A stretch of DNA of 64,000 bases from Macrostomum hystrix (lineage: Eukaryota; Platyhelminthes; Macrostomidae), in the NCBI GenBank assembly GCA_950097015.1, contig CATNEN010000001.1, forward strand, positions 19,472,501-19,536,500, read 5' to 3'. The notes beneath the pieces were generated by a model. That model saw nothing but the letters and a program-made list of their open reading frames with translations, did no database searches and was not told the DNA's origin. A program made the position numbers and the translations under genes. Positions 1 through 13,100 of the stretch are shown here, piece after piece; position 1 is the first letter of the stretch, and the number at the start of each line of letters is the position of its first letter.

Positions 1-1385
1 GCAGCAGCAGCCGTCGCTCGCATTAGGACACAAATTTTCAATGCATGACTGGAAAGACAAGAGGCTGCAGTCTTTTGAGGGTCCCAAAGGAAGGCTGGCG
101 ATGGGCAACGGGATAGAAGGGAAAGGCAAGACGAGAATAGGACACACACAGGAGACAGAATGGCTAAAGGCGGCAGGGAGGGACTTGTTCTGAGATGTAG
201 GGGAAATATTCTTTCCTAGGGGGGTTAGAGTCAGCTTGTCTCAGATTGGGAGCAAAAAGCACAGACGGTAAAGGACGAGGGGATCATAGAAGTGAGTTCA
301 GGGAAATTAGAGTTTATTTTTATTTTTGTTTGAATTTCAATAAATTAATTATAAAAAAACTGACCGACAGACAGACAAACAGACTGTAGGGGAACTGTAT
401 CGCATATTGAGATCATGCACTGATGAGCAAATAAAACAACAGATGCATACGTGAGTGAGTGGGAGTGAGTGTGCCGGATACAGACAGACTGGCAGGGCAG
501 AGCTGTGTCAGAGAGGACTGTCGGATTGCTCTCAAGTCTGATATAAACAGAGCAGCGATCCGATTGATTGAGCACTGACAGGCTGAGGAGCTAGTTGAGT
601 CAACACTCAGAAATCAATGCACTCTCATTCCATATTTAAAAGTTCACCCACAGTACTATAATATTATTAAGCAGTATTATAGGGTATCGAATTTCGAATG
701 GTTTGCACTTTGTCAATTTAGCGATAATGCTGTTGTTATGTTTCTTTAATGTGCAGATCGGGTTTCATGGCTTAGAAACTATTTGGCAGATTGAGTGACT
801 AGGGCCGGGAGCTCAAAATGAGCAGCAGCAGCAGCAAAACTCTTTCTTTCCCGGCCCTACTGTAGCCATCTGTTAACCCCACTAACGCCAAAAGAGAAAG
901 AAAATTATTGATCGAAAATTGTTACGCCTTGAGAATGGCAGAGAGAATGGCCCAGCTGTCTGGTCTCCAGGCCTCCCAACACGGACAGACAAGCTGAAAG
1001 AAGATTTTAGCTAAATCCGGATTAAATCTGGTCCAACGGAGGCGCAAATTCTAAGAAACTTTGGCTTTAGAATCTGCCTTGTGCTATACAACATAATGAG
1101 CCTTGTGTGTCAGGACTGTGAGCATACTACAGACCTGGACAAGGCGAAGATTTACAAGATGGACAACAGCAGACGGGCCATTGCTAATCACTATGCAAAT
1201 AGAAACTATAATCAGGCCTTGATCAGTTGGACGGCATTTTCAGGTCTTTCAGTCTGCGATCGCTGATAGAACTTCGGGTCTTTTAGTTGGCAACTGACTA
1301 TAAAAACTTCACAGGTTTCGGATAACTTTCATTTCAAAAGTTTCATAAACTTCAACTTATGAAACTTTTTTAGATAGAAAGTTTC
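1..1385. other. Non-coding stretch, no gene seen
   Basis: Mixed-composition sequence with short purine-rich patches. I see no exon with codon-level similarity to any family and no terminal repeat. Because the kinesin gene on the minus strand is still incomplete at 7067, this part may be intronic or 3' of it, but no further kinesin exon could be recognised here. Confidence 0.4.
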
Positions 1386-3815
1386 AGGGTTTCATTTGTT
1401 GTTTCATTAGGTGTTTAAAATAAAAGCTGTTTAATAAGCTAGTTTCCTTGAAAACAACAGGTGTTTCAATAGCTAGCTTCATTGAAAACTTCAGGTGTTT
1501 CATATGGCTAGTTTTCTTAAGAACTTCAGGTGTTTCATTAGCTAGTTTATTAAAAAACCTCAGGTGCTTCATCAGTTAGTTTATTTAACAACTTCAGGTA
1601 CTTCATCAGTTAGTTTATTTAACAACTTCAGGTACTTCATTAGCTAGTTTGTTTAACAACTTCAGGTGATTCATTAGCTAGTTTGTTTAACAACTTCAGG
1701 TGATTCATTAGCTAGGTTCGTTAACGACTTCAGGTGATTCATTAGCTAGGTTCGTTAACAACTTCAGGTGTTTCATTAGCTAGGTTCGTTAACAACTTCA
1801 GGTGATTCATTAGCTAGGTTCGTTAACAACTTCAGGTGTTTTATTAGCTAGGTTCGTTAACAACTTCAGGTGATTCATTAGCTAGGTTCGTTAACAACTT
1901 CAGGTGTTTCATTAGCTAGGTTCGTTAACGACTTCAGGTGTTTCATTAGCTAGGTTCGTTAACAACTTCAGGTGATTCATTAGCTAGGTTCGTTAACAAC
2001 TTCAGGTGTTTCATTAGCTAGGTTCGTTAACGACTTCAGGTGTTTCATTAGCTAGGTTCGTTAACAACTTCAGGTGATTCATTAGCTAGGTTCGTTAACG
2101 ACTTCAGGTGTTTCATTAGCTAGGTTCGTTAACGACTTCAGGTGTTTCATTAGCTAGGTTCGTTAACAACTTCAGGTGTTTCATTAGCTAGGTTCGTTAA
2201 CAACTTCAGGTGATTCATTAGCTAGGTTCGTTAACGACTTCAGGTGATTCATTAGCTAGGTTCGTTAACAACTTCAGGTGATTCATTAGCTAGGTTCGTT
2301 AACAACTTCAGGTGATTCATTAGCTAGTTTGTTTAACAACTTCAGGTGATTCATTAGCTAGTTTGTTTAACAACTTCAGGTGATTCATTAGCTAGTTTGT
2401 TTAACAACTTCAGGTGATTCATTAGCTAGTTTGTTTAACAACTTCAGGTATTTCATTAGCTAGTTTGTTTAACAACTTCAGGTGATTCATTAGCTAGTTT
2501 GTTTAACAGCTTCAGGTGATTCATTAGCTAGGTTCGTTAACAACTTCAGGTGATTCATTAGCTAGGTTCGTTAACGACTTCAGGTGTTTCATTAGCTAGG
2601 TTCGTTAACGACTTCAGGTGTTTCATTAGCTAGGTTCGTTAACAACTTCAGGTGTTTCATTAGCTAGGTTCGTTAACAACTTCAGGTGATTCATTAGCTA
2701 GGTTCGTTAACGACTTCAGGTGATTCATTAGCTAGGTTCGTTAACAACTTCAGGTGATTCATTAGCTAGGTTCGTTAACAACTTCAGGTGATTCATTAGC
2801 TAGTTTGTTTAACAACTTCAGGTGATTCATTAGCTAGTTTGTTTAACAACTTCAGGTGATTCATTAGCTAGTTTGTTTAACAACTTCAGGTGATTCATTA
2901 GCTAGTTTGTTTAACAACTTCAGGTGATTCATTAGCTAGTTTGTTTAACAACTTCAGGTGATTCATTAGCTAGTTTGTTTAACAACTTCAGGTATTTCAT
3001 TAGCTAGTTTGTTTAACAACTTCAGGTGATTCATTAGCTAGGTTCGTTAACAACTTCAGGTGATTCATTAGCTAGGTTCGTTAACAACTTCAGGTGATTC
3101 ATTAGCTAGGTTCGTTAACGACTTCAGGTGATTCATTAGCTAGGTTCGTTAACAACTTCAGGTGATTCATTAGCTAGGTTCGTTAACGACTTCAGGTGTT
3201 TCATTAGCTAGGTTCGTTAACAACTTCAGGTGATTCATTAGCTAGGTTCGTTAACGACTTCAGGTGTTTCATTAGCTAGGTTCGTTAACAACTTCAGGTG
3301 TTTCATTAGCTAGGTTTGTTAACAACTTCAGGTGATTCATTAGCTAGGTTCGTTAACGACTTCAGGTGTTTCATTAGCTAGGTTCGTTAACAACTTCAGG
3401 TGTTTCATTAGCTAGGTTCGTTAACAACTTCAGGTGATTCATTAGCTAGGTTCGTTAACGACTTCAGGTGTTTCATTAGCTAGGTTCGTTAACGACTTCA
3501 GGTGTTTCATTAGCTAGGTTCGTTAACGACTTCAGGTGATTCATTAGCTAGGTTCGTTAACGACTTCAGGTGTTTCATTAGCTAGGTTCGTTAACGACTT
3601 CAGGTGATTCATTAGCTAGGTTCGTTAACGACTTCAGGTGTTTCATTAGCTAGGTTCGTTAACGACTTCAGGTGTTTCATTAGCTAGGTTCGTCAACAAC
3701 TTCAGTTGATTCAGATAGCAGTTTTTAAAGAACTACAGGTATTTCAGATAGAATTTTTTCCCAAGAACTTCAGGTGCTTCAGATAGCTGTTTTGTTAAGA
3801 ACATAAGGTATTTTA
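1386..3815. repeat. Minisatellite, 34-bp unit
   Basis: About 70 head-to-tail copies of a 34-bp unit with core TTCATTAGCTAGGTTCGTTA followed by an AACTTCAGGTG segment. Two main subtypes alternate in blocks (AGGTTCGTTAAC against AGTTTGTTTAAC), plus A/T and A/G single-base variants. The ends (1386-1510 and 3715-3815) are degenerate while the centre is highly homogeneous, as expected for an array turned over by unequal exchange. The unit is not a multiple of three and no reading frame persists through the array. Confidence 0.97.
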
Positions 3816-4456
3816 AATTCTATCTACCATATAAACTAAGGATTTTGAGACTGCACGTTTTTTAAGAAAAACTCGTATATCTGAATATTCTGGATACTTT
3901 GAAGTACACGAGTACACATGGTGTTTAGGGGGCTTATCTGTCTGCTTGAGTTTCGACTCGGGTTTTTCAGATAATTAGCCAGACAGTGAGGCTGAGAAGC
4001 CCGTCTGTCCTTTTAAGCATCAGACGCTCTCTCCATCATCTGAGCAGTCGGCTCTTGACTCGTTGAAGAGCCCCGGCCCCCTTTAGTGAGGTGCTAGCCA
4101 ATGTTCGGACCACAGGGCAGTTGTAGGAAAAGCCAAACACTAATGCCAAGCTAAGGCTATATAGAGCGAGCTGAAGCAAAAAACTTCTAGCTATTTCTGC
4201 TTTTCGCTGTTCCTCAGAATCAATGATTCATAACCAACGACCATCTATAGTTATCAATCTATAAACACACCATCCTATATAGACAGATAGACAGTAAAAC
4301 AAATATACAGGCCTAGCAATACACTAGGCTAGTGACAGCTCGTCTGGAGCTTAAAGCGTATATATATATATGGATAAAGTAAACAGGTGGAAAATAAACT
4401 ACCAATATGCTAAAAACTTGGGAAAATGAACTTTTGTGAGACGGGAAAAAAGTTAG
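3816..4456. other. Spacer between two minisatellites
   Basis: Unique-looking AT-rich sequence with a short TA run near 4360. I see no coding signal, RNA gene or transposon end. Confidence 0.4.
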
Positions 4457-4466
4457 GTTTATATTC

Positions 4467-6235
4467 AAGCTTCAGGTCCTTCAGTTAGTCAATACTCTAA
4501 AGCTTCAGGTCCTTCAGTTAGTCAATACCCTAAAGCTTCAGGTCCTTCAGTTTGTCAATACCCTAAAGCTTCAGGTCCTTCAGTTAGTCAATACCCTAAA
4601 GCTTCAGGTCCTTCAGTTAGTCAATACTCTAAAGCTTCAGGTCCTTCAGTTAGTCAATACCCTAAAGCTTCAGGTCCTTCAGTTAGTCAATACTCTAAAG
4701 CTTCAGGTCCTTCAGTTAGTCAATACCCTAAAGCTTCAGGTCCTTCAGTTAGTCAATACCCTAAAGCTTCAGGTCCTTCAGTTTGTCAATACTCTAAAGC
4801 TTCAGGTCCTTCAGTTAGTCAATACCCTAAAGCTTCAGGTCCTTCAGTTAGTCAATACTCTAAAGCTTCAGGTCCTTCAGTTAGTCAATACTCTAAAGCT
4901 TCAGGTCCTTCAGTTAGTCAATACCCTAAAGCTTCAGGTCCTTCAGTTTGTCAATACCCTAAAGCTTCAGGTCCTTCAGTTAGTCAATACCCTAAAGCTT
5001 CAGGTCCTTCAGTTAGTCAATACTCTAAAGCTTCAGGTCCTTCAGTTAGTCAATACCCTAAAGCTTCAGGTCCTTCAGTTAGTCAATACTCTAAAGCTTC
5101 AGGTCCTTCAGTTAGTCAATACCCTAAAGCTTCAGGTCCTTCAGTTAGTCAATACTCTAAAGCTTCAGGTCCTTCAGTTTGTCAATACTCTAAAGCTTCA
5201 GGTCCTTCAGTTAGTCAATACTCTAAAGCTTCAGGTCCTTCAGTTTGTCAATACTCTAAAGCTTCAGGTCCTTCAGTTAGTCAATACTCTAAAGCTTCAG
5301 GTCCTTCAGTTTGTCAATACTCTAAAGCTTCAGGTCCTTCAGTTAGTCAATACTCTAAAGCTTCAGGTCCTTCAGTTAGTCAATACTCTAAAGCTTCAGG
5401 TCCTTCAGTTAGTCAATACTCTAAAGCTTCAGGTCCTTCAGTTTGTCAATACTCTAAAGCTTCAGGTCCTTCAGTTTGTCAATACTCTAAAGCTTCAGGT
5501 CCTTCAGTTAGTCAATACCCTAAAGCTTCAGGTCCTTCAGTTTGTCAATACTCTAAAGCTTCAGGTCCTTCAGTTAGTCAATACTCTAAAGCTTCAGGTC
5601 CTTCAGTTAGTCAATACTCTAAAGCTTCAGGTCCTTCAGTTTGTCAATACTCTAAAGCTTCAGGTCCTTCAGTTAGTCAATACTCTAAAGCTTCAGGTCC
5701 TTCAGTTAGTCAATACCCTAAAGCTTCAGGTCCTTCAGTTTGTCAATACTCTAAAGCTTCAGGTCCTTCAGTTTGTCAATACTCTAAAGCTTCAGGTCCT
5801 TCAGTTAGTCAATACTCTAAAGCTTCAGGTCCTTCAGTTAGTCAATACCCTAAAGCTTTAGGTCCTTCAGTTAGTCAATACCCTAAAGCTTCAGGTCCTT
5901 CAGTTTGTCAATACCCTAAAGCTTCAGGTCCTTCAGTTAGTCAATACTCTAAAGCTTCATGTCCTTCAGTTAGTCAATACTCTAAAGCTTCATGTCCTTC
6001 AGTTAGTCAATACTCTAAAGCTTCAGGTCCTTCAGTTAGTCAATACTCTAAAGCTTCAGGTCCTTCAGTTTGTCAATACCCTAAAGCTTCAGGTCCTTCA
6101 GTTAGTCAATACCCTAAAGCTTCATGTCCTTCAGTTAGTCAATACTCTAAAGCTTCAGGTCCTTTAGTTTGTCAATACCCTAAAGCTTCAGGTCCTTCAG
6201 TTAGTCAATACTCTAAAGCTTCAGGTCCTTCAGCA
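4467..6235. repeat. Minisatellite, 33-bp unit
   Basis: Fifty-three complete copies plus a partial one of a 33-bp unit starting TCAGGTCCTTCAGTTAGTCA. The spacing is exact: the first and the 53rd unit starts (4472 and 6188) differ by 1716 bp, which is 52 x 33. Variation is confined to a few sites (AGT/TGT, CCC/CTC, CAG/CAT). It shares the TTCAGGT word and strand orientation with the 34-bp array 650 bp away. Since the unit is eleven codons long, one plus-strand frame stays open from 4457 to 6247, but it has no ATG and no supporting splice context. Confidence 0.97.
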
Positions 6236-6247
6236 TTAATTAGCTGA

Positions 6248-7066
6248 ACAATCGAATGAAACTCAGCATCAGAGACACAGAGAATTAGTTATAAAGATTA
6301 GACAAACTCAAGCAAACACAAAGATCCAGACAGACTGACAGACAGGCAGAAAAAGTGGGAATGCAAATTGAAACAGACTAATAAAAACAGCGCGGATCGT
6401 TATTCTGGTGAATAGAAAATGAGATTTAGGACCAAACTGGCAGTTGGCTATTGAGCGATCCGACAGAGCACACAGGAATGAATGAGCAGCGGAACTTGTT
6501 CAGCTAGCCCCGGGGTCCCGCGTCCGCGCCCGGGGCCTTCGAGTGACAGAAATAAAGAGAGAGAATGAAAGGCAGCAGGAGGAAAAATAGGAGAGCGGCA
6601 GATTGGGGGGTGCAGATCGAACCGGGGGTTGGTTGGGGAGGGGATAAATCTCCCATGGGATCAGGGATCTGGGCGAGAATCTATTCGGTCAAAAAAGAAA
6701 CTCTATTTTGCCTAGCGACGAAATTTTGCTGGTTCTAAGTTATTCTCTCTCTCTTTCGCAAGCCAAAAGGCAAATAGAGTGAGTGAAAGAGAGGTCAAAA
6801 TAAGGTAATTTTTCTCTCTCTAGCAGCAAATCATTGAGCCAGCAGCGAAAGATGGAGCGAATGGCTAAGCGAGACCGAAGAGGCGAGGCATTTTCCCTGG
6901 CGGCACTGGAGGATGTCAGTCAGTTTTTTTAGGCGCTAAAAGGGAGGATTTGCACAGTGGGGTGGGAAGGGGAAAATTTTCCCCATGGGAAATGAGAACA
7001 AAAACACTGCCGAGATAAGAGAACTTAATATTTTATTTAGTTACAAAATAGAGATAGAGACGCTAC
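6248..7066. other. Probable kinesin intron or 3' region
   Basis: Contains CT-rich and GA-rich low-complexity stretches (6740-6830). It follows the donor after KIF13 exon 8, so it should be intronic on the minus strand. I could not recognise the next kinesin exon here. Confidence 0.45.
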
Positions 7067-7189
7067 CTTCTTTGTCAGTCTCGTATCGCTTCTCCAAGGC
7101 TTCCATGGCCAGCCGCAGCGACTCGGAGGAGGTGCCGTTGAGCGCCACCTCGGCTTGGGCATCGGCGTAATCAAAATTTGGTGTCTCGT
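7067..7189 (-). CDS. KIF13-like: KIF13 exon 8
   Basis: Encodes [15 protein letters not shown] and [14 protein letters not shown], corresponding to the coil just after the FHA domain in KIF13. Acceptor CTTGCAG|ACGAG and donor AGAAG|GTAGCG. The gene is open at this end; the next exon was not found. Confidence 0.85.
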
Positions 7190-10100
7190 CTGCAAGTATG
7201 CAAGTGGGAATGGGATGAAACACCTGTTTTGGGGTAAACTACAGGTGATTATATATAAACTGTCTTAAAGTCTAACGACTAGAAATATCAGTCGCAATAT
7301 GTATGGCCCTAATAAAAACGTTCACAATATATTTGCTTTTTGCTTAGATTCGTCACAATCTAGCGACCCTTAGATCCACAGATTCCGAAATCTAGACACA
7401 ATGAGATCTACAGTTCATAATATCTAGAAACCGTAATTTTTCGCGACTAAGAAATCGAGAGACCCAAAGAACTAAATATCATAATTTCTGAAGACATTTA
7501 TTTCTATAAACCAAAGGATCTATAGACCAAGAGATTTAGAGACCAAGAGATTTAGAAACCATAAGATCGAGAGACAATAAGATCTAGAGACCATACCATC
7601 TAGAGACCACAAGATCTAAAGACCATGGGATGTTGAGACCAAGAAATCTAGAGACCAAGAGATCTAGAGACCAAGAGATCTAGAGATCCTAATATAAAAA
7701 ATCTAAGGATAGAACATAAAAACAAATTAAAAGCAATCTTTCACACGCATGTTCCAGCAAAAAAAGTAGGCCCAACTTACGCGCAGCACTGACCGCCATC
7801 TTGGGATGATTGATTCGAAAGTAATGATGATTGCCCCACAGGATGCGATCGCCGTGTCTAGCCTTGGTTGGCGCGCTAATCTCGCAGCCGTTTAGTAAAG
7901 TTCTGCGGGCAATTAAAAGGGTTGGGTGCTAGGAGGGTACATTGGTAATTAGGGCTAGTTTAGAGTTGGGGAATTCTACATACCACGACTGGCCAAAGAA
8001 TAAATTCAAAACTCGGCAGCGTGGCGCATGGAATGTGCAAATTCAATACAGTTCAGTTAATTTAGCGACAAGAGGGAGGTGAGACAGCGAAGAGATGAGA
8101 AACGGTAGACGAGACAGTGGAGAGATGAGACAGGGGAGAGATGAGACAAAGGGAGAGATGAGACAAAGGGAGAGATGAGACAGGGGAGAGATGAGACAGG
8201 GGAGAGATGAGACAGGGGAGAGATGAGACAGGGGAGAGATGAGACAGGGGAGAGATGAGTTAGGGGAGAGATGAGACAGGGGAGAGATGAGACAGGGGAG
8301 AGATGAGACAGGGAGAGATGGGAGGGATGAGACAGGGGAGAGATGGGAGAGATGAGACAGGCGAGAGATGGGAGGTATGAGACAGGGGAGAGATGGGAGA
8401 GATGAGACACAAGAGTTAGAAGGGGTCAGGCCTGTATTTCGAAGCTTCGAGAGCCGCATCTGGTCCGCGGGCCCGATGTTTTTGACCCCAGTTGCAAGTT
8501 CAAGACCTGCTGCCTTATCTTAGGTGCCAGCTCACCTGGCGTTAGGCTGAGGCACAATCAGCACGTCGTCATTGGTGACAGTGATGACGCAGTGCTCAGG
8601 TTTAATACCCAGACCGTTTAGCTGAATGTCCTGCTGCTCACCGCAGCCAATGCAGGTTCGCTCCTGGAGTATGGGGTGGGTGAATGGAAGGTGGCGAAAT
8701 GTATTTTTAAGGACTGCTTTTATTAATTATCTTATCGACCATTTATAATGGCATTTTTTTATTAAAGGCTGTGAGGAATGGCACATCATTTGGTGACACT
8801 AGACCCGCAGCCAGCGAGGAGGCAATTCTGCCCATTTCGCTGACTCCTGAGCACACACGCACACAGATACCGTACGCAGGCGCACGCTCACACAGGTGTG
8901 TACGTCTGCCCTGACTTTCCCGTCGTCAGGCAGTGTCACTGCGCCACTGGAGGTTGGCCCCAAGCCTTCTCTCCGCGGCTGCGCCCTAAATGAATGTGGC
9001 CTCGCCGCGGAATCGAGCTCAGGGACTATGACGCCTGTGACACTCGAATGAGCATTTTCTAGCGACTCATTTTATAGAACAGTTTCAAAAGTCTGCGAGT
9101 ATATTTTCTGTTAATATACAAAATTAGTTTCTGGATAGGTAAATATTTTTTCGCGGTTCATTTCAGAGAAAGACAGACTTGGAAAAGAAAATTGGACCTT
9201 TCATTTTATAAATAAGCAATAGAGACAGACATACAGGGGGCTTGTTTGCTTAATTAAGGAGAGCATTTCCAACACCACCTGGACTGCTATATATAGACCC
9301 TGGAATTCGGAATTCGCGAAGGCGTTAGACGGGCGCGTGATTATTAATGCTCATGCTATGCCATTGGCAGCAGCCCAAACTAATTCACTGCACTCCGAAT
9401 GACAAGACTCACAATATTTACTTAGGCCTATGAACTAGTGTGGACTTTACCCATGACACTTCCTGTCGAAATTAATAGAATTAATGAAAAGCTAGCTTAT
9501 AATGACTTATAATGGCGAAAATTTTAGAAGTCAAGATCTGCACTATTCTACAATAGAATATTTAGTGCATACGTCATAAATTTCACAGTACACCGTTCCA
9601 TAAAAAAGTAATACATGAATCCATAAAAACCATAAATCCCACGACCAATCCATCATCTGTTCCCTCCAAAAAATCTTCCTATCCATCGAAATATAACACT
9701 GAAACCCCAAAGAAGCAGTTTTTTTTAATCATACGCCACCCCAAAATCTAACATGATCAAGCAAAACTACATCATGCGACTACAAATTTCATTATTCACA
9801 CCCGAAATCCATTATCTGCACTCAAAATCCATTATCCGCACCCAAAATCCTTTATTCGCAACCAAAATCCATCATCCGAACCGAAAATCCATTATCCGCA
9901 CCCAAAATCCATTATCCGCACCCAAAATCCATTATCCGCACCCGAAATCCATTATCCGCACCCAAAATCCCTTATCCGCACCCAAAATCCATCATCCGAA
10001 CCGAAAATACATTATCCGCACCCAAAATCCATCATCCGAACCGAAAATCCATTATCCGCACCCAAAATCCATTATCCGCACCCAAAATCCATCATCCGAA

Positions 10101-13100
10101 ACCAAAATCCATCATCCGAAACCAAAATCCATTATCCGCACCCAAAATCCATCATCCGCACCGAAAATCCATCATCCGCAACCAAAATCCACCATCCGTC
10201 CACAAAATCTATCCTCCAAACTCAAAATTCATCATCCACTAATAAAATCCGTCATTGGCGCCCAGAATCCATCACCCGCTAGCGCACCTTCAGGTAGTAG
10301 ACGAGCAGCTCGTTAAGGCTGGGGTCGGCATTGAGGTTGACCAGGTAGCAGGAGCTGGAGTCCACCCGGATGCCGCTGGCCTGCACAGACACTCCCATGC
10401 GCTCCAGAGCTTCGTGCCTCTCCTTGTGCCTGCGCTCAGTCTCCAACAGTTTCTCCTCCCAGGTCTTGGACATCTCCTTCATCAGCTTCTCGCTCTCGTG
10501 CAGTTTCTCAGTGAGCTGGGGCGCGGCCACAGCCTGCGCGCTCTCTAACTGAGCCTTCAGAGTCTCGACTTCCTCTCTGAGCTCGCGAATTATCCTAGCG
10601 TTGGGATCTTCGTTAACAACAGCGTGATTGACAATGCGCTTGGCCCGATCGGCGTATCGCAGAGTGGACAGGGTCTCCTCGTAGTTGTCACCCGCCGGAC
10701 TCAGCGTGGCCACCATCAGAGTGCGCGAATTGCCTCCCAGATTGTCCTTGAGCAGCCAGGTGAGCACAGAGTCTCGGTAGGGCACAAACTTTTTAGTCTT
10801 GGAATTGTCAGCCAATGCTGATATCACCAGACCCAGTGTAGTCAGCGACTTGTTGATGTTTGAGCCCTCCCTCAGCCTGTCACCAACAGCTCCGGTCTTC
10901 ACAGCTCGCTCGCTGCCTGCCAGATCCACCAGGCTCAACTTGCTGACCTTCTCGCCTTGAACATCCAGCTGGCAGTCGGAGACAGTCTGGGTCAGGATGA
11001 TGTTGAACACGGCGTGCGACCGGCTGCTCTCGTTGTTCATGTTGGTGGCGGCGACAGTGCGGGACTTGTTGCCTTCGTTCATCAGGCTGTCAATGTCCTG
11101 CGGGGGATCAGAGCATGGGATTTCAATAGTGGGATTAAATAGTGAACTAGTGGGTTTTTAACAATGGGATTTTAACAGTGAACGAGTGGATTTCTCAGTG
11201 GAAATTCAACAATGGGATCTTAATGTGCATTATTGGGATTTCAATAGTGCGATAATACAATGCCTCGATGGGATTTCAGTAGTGGGATAATACAGTGCCT
11301 CGATGGGATTTCAATAGTGGAATAATACAGTGTCTCGATGGGATTTCAATAGTGGGATAATACAGTGTCTCGATGGGATTTCAATAGTGGGATAATACAG
11401 TGTCTCGATGGGATTTCAATAGTGGGATCATACTGTGTCTCAATGGGATTTCAATAGTGAGATAATACAGTGTCTCGATGGGATTTCAATAGTGGGATCA
11501 TACAGTGTCTAGATGGGATTTGAACAGATCAATTACACGGCCGCAAGTGTACTGGCCTTGTTTGCCCCAACTTATGCACGGCAGCTGAAACTGGAGACTC
11601 CAGTGGATGACAGTCACTCATTAGACGCGGGAGAGAAAGGGATAGTGGATGCAGTAGGTCGGTTATGATTATAGCCAGTAGTCGCATTTCTCTGATTCTC
11701 AAAGGCGCAGAAATGTAGGAAATATAATTTTATACATAGCGCGCATAGCCATACCAAATATGATTCAAGAATGCTATCTGCTAGAGCTGAATTGAACAGC
11801 CTAAATTAGGAGATTTGCTTGATTTAATTATAGCCAACCAAAAGTATTGATAACCAAACTCCAGCATTTTCTCTGGCCTCCCAGCGCTCTGAGAAAGAAT
11901 ACGGATAGATGAATATATATGCATACCAAAATTGAACGGAAATTATACAGAGTATCAATGCAACACATGATAGGAAGTGTGGCAGACAGAAACTGGGCGG
12001 GAGAGCTTCAAGGGGGAGACTCAATGTGAAGAGGGGGAAATTGATCAAGAGGGGAGAAAATAGGGATTAGGATGGGGGAGAAAGAGGATCAGGATGGGGG
12101 AGAAAGAGGATCAGAATGGGGGTGAAAGAGGATCAGGATGGGGAGAAAGAGGATCAGGATGGGGAAAAAATGGGATCAAAAGGGGATAAAGACGGGAGAA
12201 TCAGCGATCAGAAGGGAAGAAACAGGGATCAGAAGGGAAGAAACAGGGATCAGAAAGGAGAAACAGGGATCAGAAGGGAGAAACAGGGATCAGAAGGGAG
12301 AAACTGGGATCAGAAGGGAATAATAGGGATCAGAAGGGAATAATAGGGATCAGAAGGGAGAAACAGGGATCAGAAGGGAGAAACTGGGATCAGAAGGGAG
12401 AAACAGGGATCAGAAGGGAGAGAAAGAAGGATCAGAAGGGAAGAATAGGGACAGTAGGTGGAGAAACAGTGCTCAGGATAAAGAGGACAAACGCAAGCAC
12501 GCGAGGCGATCAGGCGAGTAGAAATCCGAACATTCGGTACAATGGCACAAAAAAGCTGAACTAGAAAGGCGCACTTCATCAAAGCGGTCGGCAATCAGCC
12601 CCGAATACGCGCACTGGCAGCAAATCAAGCGAGAACTCAACCAGCAGGACAGACAGGCGGACACACAAAATTGGGAAGGATGGAGAGATTCGGTGGCGCG
12701 GGAGCGGGGGAGTGAGGCGGGGATGTCTGTCGGAGCTTGAAATGAGGAGCCGAACTGGTCAAGGGAGAAGAGACAGGAGGCGGAGCAGCCCCTCCTAACC
12801 AGCCAGCGCCCGACACACGAGAGCGAGAGGCGGAGAGGGGTATAAAAATTAGATTTCTAAGTCTACCAAAGCCTTTAGTAGCTGCGTCCAGAAGGCCGGC
12901 CCCGAGTTGGGCCGTAAAGAAGAGGAGGGCGGGGCGGGCAAACTTGGATTGGGAAGAGAAGGAGAAAAGACGCGCTCTGGTGTTGTGGCGGTGGCAAGAA
13001 GAGTACCCCATTTTCGCTGAGCCTTCTTATAATCCTCTAGTCTAACTACTGAAATCCTTGAGCATAGCTGCGTGAGTCCTGGGTTAGGCCAATCCAACTC

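Noticed and set aside
345-575. Short frame of 76 residues
   Set aside because: No family similarity, low-complexity surroundings and no splice or initiation context.
1386-6235. CRISPR-like regular repeats
   Set aside because: Units are contiguous with no unique spacers, and the window is animal DNA; these are minisatellites.
8043-8459. Long reverse-strand frames rich in Ser, Leu and Pro
   Set aside because: They are translations of the 16-bp tandem array in KIF13 intron 6; periodicity keeps several frames open.
9753-10316. 187-residue plus-strand frame rich in Ile, His and Pro
   Set aside because: Translation of the 20-bp minisatellite in KIF13 intron 5; no domain, and it runs antisense into exon 5.
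12116-12343. Gly/Lys/Asp-rich small frames
   Set aside because: Artefact of the GGGATCAGAAGGGAGAAACA array.
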